From CAZUCE01 sp964619265 (GTDB lineage Bacteria > Planctomycetota > UBA1135 > GCA-002686595): a DNA stretch of 18,796 nucleotides. The DNA lies in NCBI GenBank assembly GCA_964619265.1, contig CAZUCE010000058.1, positions 1 to 18,796 of the forward strand. Reading direction: 5' to 3'. The position numbers were made by a program, and so were the translations under genes. The notes beneath the pieces were generated by a model that saw only the letters and a program-made list of their open reading frames with translations, did not search any database and had not been told where the DNA came from. Below, piece after piece: positions 1 to 8,344 of this stretch (position 1 is its first letter; each line of letters starts with the position of its first letter).

Positions 1-84
1 GCCCACGACCCCGCCGCCCGAGACCCCGGCGCCCGCGGCGACGAATCGCCGGCGACTTCGGAAGAACCGTTCAGCTGGGGCGAA

Positions 85-2289
<2,205 letters not shown>

Positions 2290-3207
2290 GTGCCCGGCAA
2301 ATTGGAGGGTCCGCTGCGTGAGCAGCTCGAAGCGTTGGTTGCACGGGCGCGCGATCTGGGGCAGCTAGGGGCGCTGCGTGAGGCCTTCATGACCGAGGTG
2401 CTCCCTGCCGGAAGGTCCGATGCGCCGGACGCGGAATTCAAAGGGCGTTTCGGGATGCTGGGGCGCAGTCCCGCCATGGAGCGCGTATTCGAGCTGATCG
2501 AGAAGCTGGCGCGGGCGGACGTTCCCGTACTGGTGAACGGCGAGACGGGAACCGGTAAAGAGCTCGTGGCTCAGGCGCTGCATGACGCCAGCCTGCGCAA
2601 GGACAAGCTGCTGGTGGCGGTCAACTGCGCGGCAATCCCCGCCGAGCTGCTCGAAAGCGAGCTGTTTGGGCACAAGCGTGGCGCCTTCACCGGCGCAGTG
2701 GCCGATCGGGACGGGCAGTTCGTGGAGGCCGACGGAGGCACCCTGTTTCTGGATGAAATCGGCGACATGCCGCTCGCGATGCAGGCCAAGCTGCTGCGCG
2801 TTCTGCAGGAGGGAGAGGTTCGCCGGGTAGGGGATGACCGGGTTCGGCGGGTCGATGTGCGGGTCGTCGCGGCCACCCACAAAGATCTGGCGGCCATGTG
2901 TCGGGCCGGGACCTTCCGCGAGGACCTGTACTTCCGGCTGAACGTCGTGGCCGTGCCGCTACCGCCCCTGCGCGAGCGGGGGGAGGACGTGGGCCTGCTG
3001 GTCGATGCGCTTGGAACTCGCTTGGCCGAGCAGATGGGGCGTTCCTTTGAACTCAGCGAGGCGGCCCGCGCTGCCCTGACTGCCCACAGTTGGCCGGGCA
3101 ACGTTCGGGAGCTGGAGAACGAGCTCAACCGCGCGATCGCCATGACCTCCGGCTCGATCGACCTCGCGGACCTCTCTCCCGCCGTGACGGGGCTCGCAAA
3201 GCGCTAG
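2290..3207 (+). CDS. minimal sigma-54 activator: AAA+ domain only, no HTH
   Basis: Sigma-54 (RpoN) activator ATPase, which remodels the closed RNA polymerase-sigma-54 promoter complex. Visible motifs: Walker A GETGTGKE (84-91), the sigma-54-contacting loop GAFTGA (131-136), Walker B LFLDEIGD (152-159), the arginine-finger region ending PLPPLRER (~209-230) and sensor II WPGNVREL (268-275). The ~50 residues before the ATPase look helical and match no sensor I recognise; there is no receiver, PAS, GAF or FHA domain. The protein ends about 30 residues after sensor II, so the Fis-type C-terminal helix-turn-helix is missing. At 305 aa it is shorter than a usual NtrC-type protein. The GTG start directly follows the stop of the helicase gene. 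Activators without HTH are known (for example FlgR of Helicobacter) and probably act from solution. The target promoters cannot be told from this window. The family call is firm; the biological role is unknown. Confidence 0.93.
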   Translation: MPGKLEGPLREQLEALVARARDLGQLGALREAFMTEVLPAGRSDAPDAEFKGRFGMLGRSPAMERVFELIEKLARADVPVLVNGETGTGKELVAQALHDASLRKDKLLVAVNCAAIPAELLESELFGHKRGAFTGAVADRDGQFVEADGGTLFLDEIGDMPLAMQAKLLRVLQEGEVRRVGDDRVRRVDVRVVAATHKDLAAMCRAGTFREDLYFRLNVVAVPLPPLRERGEDVGLLVDALGTRLAEQMGRSFELSEAARAALTAHSWPGNVRELENELNRAIAMTSGSIDLADLSPAVTGLAKR

Positions 3208-3284
3208 GGGACGGGCTGCCAGCTCGCCTGAATTCCGAGGATCCGGCCGCCGCTCGCGAGGGCACCGATTCACACCCCGGACCT

Positions 3285-3358
3285 GGCGTGGGCCTGGGCG
3301 TTTTGGCGGGTAGACTCCGCGTCTGTCCCCGTCACTCCGTTTCCCCCTGGCCCACGCC
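3285..3358 (+). promoter_or_regulatory. inverted repeat bracketing a -10-like box ahead of the FHA gene
   Basis: In the 155-base gap between the activator and the FHA gene, GGCGTGGGCC (3285-3294) is the exact reverse complement of GGCCCACGCC (3349-3358). After a T/T mismatch three more G-C pairs follow inward (3296-3298 with 3345-3347). The loop holds a -10-like TAGACT (3311-3316) whose AGAC forms a small dyad with GTCT at 3321-3324. The right arm ends four bases before the ATG at 3363. No clear -35 hexamer is seen. Transcripts starting at the box would lack the left arm, whereas read-through from the activator gene would carry both arms and could hide the start codon. The repeat is seen directly; the regulatory role is inferred. 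Confidence 0.4.
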
Positions 3359-3362
3359 CTCC

Positions 3363-4862
3363 ATGTCCAAGCTGATCGTTGACGACGCCGGTAACCAGCG
3401 CGCTTTCCGTCTCGGAGAAGGCCGCCTCACGATCGGATCGGGGGAGAACGACAAGCTCCGGCTCCAGGCCGGCGGCGTCGAGCCCGGCCACCTGACGCTG
3501 GTCGTGCGCGGGCAATCGGTGTCGATCGACGCCACGGCGCCGGTCGAGCTAGCCGGGGAAGAGCTGGTAGGCGAACATCGTTGGCACGGCGGCCAGACTC
3601 TGGCCGTCGGCGACGCGCGTTTTTCGTTCGTCCTGGAAGGCGACGGCCCGAAGGCGCCAGCCGGAGCCAGGGCTCCGAAGCGCCCGGCTACTCGCGAAGT
3701 GGACGAAAGCAAAGCCCCGACCAGTCGGCGATCGACCGCTGGGTCGGCGGTGCGCAGCACCGGCGTACGTTCTTCGGGGGGCCGCAGTCGGGCCTCGCGC
3801 AGCGACGAAGGCGACGACGGGGCTCCCCGCCGTCGCGGCAGCGCTTCGAGCCGCGCTCGCCAGCAGCAGGGCGGTCTGCCGTCGTGGGCGATGCCTGTCG
3901 GTGTGATCGCTCTGCTTGGCGGCGTACTTGTTTGGTATTCGTTCAAGGGCGGAGGGGCGGCTCAGCCGGCGGCGCTGTTGAATCAGGCATCTAGCTTGAT
4001 CGATGACGGTCAGAGCAAAACGGCGCGCAGCGTCTTCGCAAAGCTCGACCGGGACAAGCTAAGTACCGACCTGAAGGCCCGCTATGACGAGGTCGAGAAG
4101 AAGTTCGAAGCCCGGCTGCTGGGAAAAACAGCCGAGAAACGGATGCGGGATTCCATCGACTGGGCGACCCTGAACCTGACGCGATTCCACTCGAAGTACC
4201 TGGAGAACCCGCTGGTGCAGGCCGGACAGGTCCGCATGTGGTTCGAGAACCTGGCCCAGTTCCGCGAGGAGAATCCCGACACCGCATCGACCGTGTGGCA
4301 GGAAAATCCATCAGGCAAGAAGCTGCTGGGCGAGATCGCCGCGATTGAAGCGCAGTTCAAGGACCATCCGGGGCGTTCCGGTCCGGCGAATCTGGACGAC
4401 GCCCGTTGGTGGATCGAATACTACACCTCGGGCGGCAAGGGCGGTGACGGCACGAAACTCTACGCGCCGGTGCTGGCCAAGCTGGACGAAGTGCAAGCGG
4501 TGTCCTCCGAGTTGGACGCCGAGTCGGTGGAGACCTTGCGGTCCCAAGTTCTCGCCGACCGCACGCTCTATGTGGAGCAGAAACTGGCCCGTTCGAAGGA
4601 GTTGTTTGAACGCTACTTGGTGGAAGACTCTCTCCCCGTGCTGCAACAATCTGCGGCTGAGTTGGTGAACTTGATTCACTACAACCGGGAGGCTGGCATT
4701 CGCAATACCGCGGCGAACGCGTTGATCAAGTTCCCGATGGACAAGCTGCAGAAGCAACTTTTGCCGTCTTATGAAAAGCACGATCCGAGCAAGTACGCCT
4801 CACTGATGGAAGTCCCTCAGATCGCGGGACTGACCAAGCTGATCGGCGGTCAGACCCCTTGA
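3363..4862 (+). CDS. FHA-like domain membrane protein with helical extracytoplasmic region
   Basis: Predicted 499-aa single-pass membrane protein. Residues ~1-92 resemble a forkhead-associated beta-sandwich (GEGRLTIGSGENDKLRL at 18-34, then PGHLTLV and a WHGGQTLAVGDARF strand pair). Residues ~95-172 are a low-complexity Arg/Ser/Ala-rich linker. Residues ~175-193 form one hydrophobic transmembrane segment. The remaining ~300 residues are charged, mostly helical and somewhat TPR-like, probably outside the inner membrane. The usual phosphothreonine contacts seem replaced: IGS instead of IGR, and VEPGH instead of VSRxH, with only His43 kept. The ATG at 3363 is chosen because the FHA fold begins right there; the same frame is open back to 3090 but that overlaps the activator gene and encodes no recognisable domain. 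It has no Shine-Dalgarno sequence. Its last 13 bases overlap the convergent kinase gene. FHA domains often sit in sigma-54 activators, so a link to the upstream gene is plausible. Function unknown. Confidence 0.85.
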   Translation: MSKLIVDDAGNQRAFRLGEGRLTIGSGENDKLRLQAGGVEPGHLTLVVRGQSVSIDATAPVELAGEELVGEHRWHGGQTLAVGDARFSFVLEGDGPKAPAGARAPKRPATREVDESKAPTSRRSTAGSAVRSTGVRSSGGRSRASRSDEGDDGAPRRRGSASSRARQQQGGLPSWAMPVGVIALLGGVLVWYSFKGGGAAQPAALLNQASSLIDDGQSKTARSVFAKLDRDKLSTDLKARYDEVEKKFEARLLGKTAEKRMRDSIDWATLNLTRFHSKYLENPLVQAGQVRMWFENLAQFREENPDTASTVWQENPSGKKLLGEIAAIEAQFKDHPGRSGPANLDDARWWIEYYTSGGKGGDGTKLYAPVLAKLDEVQAVSSELDAESVETLRSQVLADRTLYVEQKLARSKELFERYLVEDSLPVLQQSAAELVNLIHYNREAGIRNTAANALIKFPMDKLQKQLLPSYEKHDPSKYASLMEVPQIAGLTKLIGGQTP

Positions 4863-5896
4863 TCGGATTCAGCGGGGAGCTCCAGCGCCGCGGCGCTGTC
4901 CTCCCCGCGCAGCCTGAGGACGAGCGGGCGTAGGGCGGGCGGCTCGCTTGGGTTCAAACGGGCCCGCTCCACGGCGGCCGCGGCGTCGAGCCAGAGGCGA
5001 CAAATTTCGGCGGAGGATCCTCGGTGGATCACCAGGCGGCGCGGGACCTCGGCTTTTGAGTCGAGCCAGGTCAGCCGAGCCCGCGCTTCGGCGTCGGTGG
5101 AGGGAGCGGCGACCCAGGCCTCCCCAAACGGCCTCACGCGGACCGAAGGGCGGAGCCAGCGGGCGCTCAGTTGGTCGACCAGTCGCTCTCGTAGGGCGAG
5201 CGCCCTGGCACCCAACTCGCGCCAGGTCTCGCGCCCCAGCTCGCGCCCGGTGGCCTGGCCATAGGCTCGCATGAAGCGCACCACGGCGCGCCGACCGGTG
5301 CGGCCCAGAAGTTCAGCCCCAAGCCGCTCCAGGTCGGGCTCGCTGGGGCCGCGGCGGACCTGTCGCAGGTCAAGCAGGGCGGTCGTGTCCGCTGGCTCGA
5401 CAACCGCCAAGTTTCCAGGATGGAGGTCGGTGTGCCGCAGCCCGCTTGCGTGCAGCTTGCCCAGGGCTCGGCCGAGGGAGGTGGCGAGGCGCTCGCTCCG
5501 GCCGGAATCCAGTCCGCGTTCCAAGCTGCGCTCCAGGTCGCAGCCAGGGAGCTGTTCGAATCGCGCTATCCGGTGAAGCCGGCCGCCGGAGTCACGCCGG
5601 CTAGTTCGGCCCAAAGGGACCGGGGCCGGAACCCCGAGTTCCAGCAGGCGTCCAGCCGCTGCGAGCTCGATCCGCACCCGGCGGGAGTCGAACAGTCGCC
5701 TCCAGACCGAGCGGGCCCGGAAGCTCTTCAGGAATTCTCCTTCTTCGCACCAGCAGGCGCGGTCGGGGGTGCGCCGAAGAACCGGTCCCGCGGAGGGGCC
5801 TCTCGGCAGCTCTCCGGGGTCGCGGAGGTCGAGCGAGAAAGAATCCATCGGATCGAGGCCAGGGAAGAGTTGGGACCGGTGGTCCTGAAGCGCCAT
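4850..5896 (-). CDS. WaaP/Kdo-kinase-like lipopolysaccharide core kinase
   Basis: Protein-kinase-fold enzyme of the LPS core/Kdo kinase (WaaP, KdkA, InaA) group, expected to phosphorylate sugar of the lipid A core at the cytoplasmic face of the inner membrane. In the 348-aa form: ATP-binding lysine in GEFLKSF (K57), the helix-C glutamate in RIELAAA (E77), catalytic loop RHTDLHPGNL (H155, D157, N162) and metal-binding Asp in LLDLRQ (D176). About 100 residues follow the kinase core. They end in a stretch (RLWLDAAAAVERARL, then PPALRPLVLRL) that resembles a kinase N-lobe again. Two starts are possible: ATG at 5896, or ATG at 5848 (16 residues shorter). A -10-like TAGAAT overlaps the first ATG and would place transcription start after it, favouring 5848. 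It diverges from lptF across 75 bases and converges on the FHA gene with a 13-base overlap. The exact sugar substrate cannot be told. Confidence 0.8.
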   Translation of the reverse strand: MALQDHRSQLFPGLDPMDSFSLDLRDPGELPRGPSAGPVLRRTPDRACWCEEGEFLKSFRARSVWRRLFDSRRVRIELAAAGRLLELGVPAPVPLGRTSRRDSGGRLHRIARFEQLPGCDLERSLERGLDSGRSERLATSLGRALGKLHASGLRHTDLHPGNLAVVEPADTTALLDLRQVRRGPSEPDLERLGAELLGRTGRRAVVRFMRAYGQATGRELGRETWRELGARALALRERLVDQLSARWLRPSVRVRPFGEAWVAAPSTDAEARARLTWLDSKAEVPRRLVIHRGSSAEICRLWLDAAAAVERARLNPSEPPALRPLVLRLRGEDSAAALELPAESDQGV

Positions 5897-5971
5897 TCTA
5901 GGCGCGCGGCGTGACGGCTCCGCCCGAGGACTCGGGTGATCTCGACCGGTTCGGCGCGCTAGGTACCCACC
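5897..5971. promoter_or_regulatory. divergent promoter region between kinase gene and lptF
   Basis: A 75-base gap drives two diverging genes. At its centre CCCGAG-GA-CTCGGG (5923-5936) is a perfect 6-bp dyad with a 2-base spacer, extended by one wobble and one further pair; it is a candidate operator. Forward, a -10-like TAGGTA (5960-5965) lies 6 bases before the GTG of lptF, which would give a nearly leaderless mRNA. Reverse, TAGAAT (5900-5895) overlaps the first kinase ATG and lies 46 bases before the second. Imperfect GCGCGC/TAG repeats flank the gap on both sides. No -35 hexamers are convincing. Confidence 0.3.
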
Positions 5972-7033
5972 GTGACGCTCTTCTTCTATCTCCTCCGCCA
6001 GCTCGCACAGGCCACGCTCTTCGCCTCGGTTGGCCTGGCCTTCGTTGTGTTTCCGGGCGTCGCGGTCTCGGCGGTGCACAAGTTGGGCGGTGTCTCCCTG
6101 GGCGCGGTGATGCAGTACATCCCGATGGTCGGCGCGGAGCTCGCGCCGTACCTTCTGTCCCTGGGCTTCTTGCTCGGCACGGTCAGTACCTTCGGGCGCC
6201 TGGGATCGGACCGGGAGTGGATCGCGATCCAAATGTCCGGCCAGCACCCGTGGGTGAGCCTGCTGCCAGGTCTGTTGCTGGCCGCGTTGCTGGGTGGGGG
6301 GACGTACTGGCTGTCCTCGGATCTTTCTCCCCGCTGGAAATACGAGAGTGCGAGCTTCCGGACCAATGCGCTCTTGGAGTCGTTCCGCAACGCGGCACCG
6401 GGCCGCACCGAGCTAGATTTCGGGAAGTTCTATCTGGGAGCTGAAGCACGGGACCGGGATACCGGAGCGTTCCTGGAAGCCCAGGTCAGGATTCCCCTGG
6501 GGGACGGCACGACCAAGTCGGTGGTTGCCGACAGCGTGCTGCTGACGTTTACGGAAAAGCACCTCATCGTTCAATTCGAGGACATGCGGGCGATGAACGA
6601 GGACGGCAAGCTCGACAACGAAAATCCAACGTTGTCCGTTCCGCTCGACATCCTGGTCGAGCGCCGTGAGCGGGACCGTTCCCGCGCCGCCTATCGATCC
6701 AGCCCGGAGATGGCCGAAGGCCTCGCGGAGGGCGAAGTCGCCGAGCACCTGGTGGACAGCTACCACTTCGAGATTCACCGGCGCTACGCGCTCGGGGTCA
6801 TGTTCGGCATCTTCCTGGTCGTTGGCGCCTTCACTGGGCTGTGGTTGCGCAACGGGCAGCTCACCGGACTCGGCATCGCTGCTTTGTACGCGTTCGTCTA
6901 CTACGTCCTGTCCATGCGCCTCGGGCGCGAGCTGGCAGAGGACGGGGTCTTTTCGCCTGTGCTAGCTGCCTGGACCACAAACCTGATCGGCGGGGCGTTG
7001 ACGGCGTTCTGCCTGTGGAGGCTTCGGCGATGA
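5972..7033 (+). CDS. lptF: LptF/LptG (YjgP/YjgQ) family permease, LptF position
   Basis: Inner-membrane permease subunit of the LptB2FG ABC transporter, which extracts lipopolysaccharide from the inner membrane and passes it to the periplasmic Lpt bridge. The 353-aa protein has the family layout: three N-terminal transmembrane segments (~10-33, ~55-75, ~93-113), a periplasmic beta-jellyroll domain (~118-262), then three more segments (~273-291, 298-315, 328-349). The conserved cytoplasmic coupling loop GRLGSDREWIAIQMSG (75-90) and the FEIHRRYA motif before segment 4 (266-273) are present. The GTG start is directly followed by the first hydrophobic helix and has no Shine-Dalgarno sequence. Its stop overlaps the start of lptG in an ATGA junction, as expected for subunits made in equal amounts. 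The ATPase LptB is not in this window. The F versus G naming rests on gene order and the match of the next protein to LptG. Confidence 0.9.
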   Translation: MTLFFYLLRQLAQATLFASVGLAFVVFPGVAVSAVHKLGGVSLGAVMQYIPMVGAELAPYLLSLGFLLGTVSTFGRLGSDREWIAIQMSGQHPWVSLLPGLLLAALLGGGTYWLSSDLSPRWKYESASFRTNALLESFRNAAPGRTELDFGKFYLGAEARDRDTGAFLEAQVRIPLGDGTTKSVVADSVLLTFTEKHLIVQFEDMRAMNEDGKLDNENPTLSVPLDILVERRERDRSRAAYRSSPEMAEGLAEGEVAEHLVDSYHFEIHRRYALGVMFGIFLVVGAFTGLWLRNGQLTGLGIAALYAFVYYVLSMRLGRELAEDGVFSPVLAAWTTNLIGGALTAFCLWRLRR

Positions 7034-8199
7034 GTCAACGGGCTCCAGAGCTCCCGATTCAGGAGGAGACTCCCCGCCGGCTTGCGCTGTTCGGGCGGCT
7101 CGACCGCTACGTGCTGCGCACCTTCCTCGGGGCGTTGGTCGTCTCGGCCATCGTCGTCGTGGGGCTCTACTTGGTCGTCGATCTGGCTTCGAATTTGGAC
7201 GACTACTTGGATCCGCCCGAGGGAATTGCGGCTTCCGAGCAGCTTGCCCTCGTCGGGCGCTACTACGCCATCGAGGCTCTTTTCTTGCTGTTCCAGGTCG
7301 CGCCTTTCATCACGCTCTCGGGGGGGATGTACACGGTGCACAAGCTGCACAAAAACCGTGAGCTGATCGCTGCGATGGGGCTGGGCTGGAGCGTTCGGCG
7401 CGTGCAGCTCCCCATATTTCTGGCCGCCCTGACTCTAGCGATCGGAATGGTCGCGGGTCGCGAGTTCGCGATGGGGGAGTACGGGTTTCTGCGCGGTCGT
7501 CTGCTGCACTTGATCGAGGAGGGCGGCACCGAGGTGAGCTTCGAGAAGCTCCGCTTCAAGGACACGACCGGAGAGCTGATTGAACTCGCCCAGTACCTGC
7601 CTGGGCCGGACCCCAGCGGAGATGGCGCGATGTTTATCGGGCTCGACGCAGTTCGGAACCGGGACGGGCGGTTCTTCCATTACGTCATCGAGCGCGGCGT
7701 CCACGTGGGCTCGCCTGGCGCGGGAGGCTACTGGGACCTGGAGGGAGGGTCTCTCGAAGCCGTCGATGAAGGCGGCAAGGACCTGATTTCCATCGACAGC
7801 CTGGACGGCGAGCTGGACTTCACGCCGGACGACATCTGGAGCACGTTCAAGGGCCGCAACGATGCGATGGACCTGTCCTACGCCGAAGCCCAAAGCCTGG
7901 CTCGCCGGGATCCGGACAACGTTCAGTACGCGACCCTGCTCTACTACCTGATCAGCTTTCCGCTGGCGAACATCGTGCTGCTCCTGTGCGGTTTGCCCCT
8001 GATGATGCAATTCGAGCGCGGACGGGCCGGGCGGGGCCTGGTGACCGGATTTTTGCTCTGCATCTTCTATTTCGCGGCCGACTTCTTCAGCCTCAACCTG
8101 GGGATGCAGGGGCACGTCTCGCCGCTGCTTGCGGCCTTCCTGCCGCCCCTGTTCTTCGGGAGCCTTGGGGTCGTCCTGTTCGCCTCGGCCCGCAGCTGA
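7030..8199 (+). CDS. lptG: LptG (YjgQ) family LPS export permease
   Basis: Second permease subunit of the LptB2FG lipopolysaccharide exporter. The 389-aa product begins with a ~20-residue polar tail, then LDRYVLRTFLGALVVSA (24-40), the signature amphipathic helix and first transmembrane segment of LptG/LptF proteins. Segments 2 and 3 (~78-98, ~124-143) enclose the coupling loop KNRELIAAMGLGWSVRR (108-124). A periplasmic jellyroll follows (~147-275), then three C-terminal segments (~302-321, ~335-354, ~365-386). The ATG at 7030 overlaps the lptF stop by four bases, showing translational coupling. The reading frame is open further upstream to 6841, but that part lies inside lptF and encodes no hydrophobic or family sequence. 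Nothing is missing compared with the family. A 145-base gap separates it from the next gene. Confidence 0.92.
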   Translation: MSQRAPELPIQEETPRRLALFGRLDRYVLRTFLGALVVSAIVVVGLYLVVDLASNLDDYLDPPEGIAASEQLALVGRYYAIEALFLLFQVAPFITLSGGMYTVHKLHKNRELIAAMGLGWSVRRVQLPIFLAALTLAIGMVAGREFAMGEYGFLRGRLLHLIEEGGTEVSFEKLRFKDTTGELIELAQYLPGPDPSGDGAMFIGLDAVRNRDGRFFHYVIERGVHVGSPGAGGYWDLEGGSLEAVDEGGKDLISIDSLDGELDFTPDDIWSTFKGRNDAMDLSYAEAQSLARRDPDNVQYATLLYYLISFPLANIVLLLCGLPLMMQFERGRAGRGLVTGFLLCIFYFAADFFSLNLGMQGHVSPLLAAFLPPLFFGSLGVVLFASARS

Positions 8200-8252
8200 G
8201 CCGAGACCCCAGGCGGGCTGGTTGGACGCCCGAGGGTTGGGCGGTCTCCTGC

Positions 8253-8292
8253 GCGGCCTCGGGCTGCTAGGCTGCCCCGGAATCCAGGCCGC
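8253..8292 (+). promoter_or_regulatory. stem-loop and -10-like box between lptG and the TPR gene
   Basis: In the 145-base gap after lptG, GCGGCCT (8253-8259) pairs exactly with AGGCCGC (8286-8292), and inside it GGGC (8261-8264) pairs with GCCC (8274-8277). The inner loop carries a -10-like TAGGCT (8268-8273), 71 bases before the first ATG of the TPR gene. No T-tract follows, so a classic intrinsic terminator is unlikely. It may be a promoter with flanking dyad, an attenuating hairpin or chance in GC-rich DNA. Confidence 0.25.
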
Positions 8293-8344
8293 TCCTCGGA
8301 AGATGCCGGCGCCCTCGGGCGTCTGACGTCGAACGACCGCCTCT

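Noticed and set aside
5911..6444. 177-codon forward frame over the lptF start
   Set aside because: Out of frame with the clear LptF transmembrane protein and lacking any hydrophobic or domain pattern.
8205..8232. CGGGC / GCCCG hairpin just after lptG as a terminator
   Set aside because: The stem is only 5 bp with a 9-base loop and no T-tract follows.
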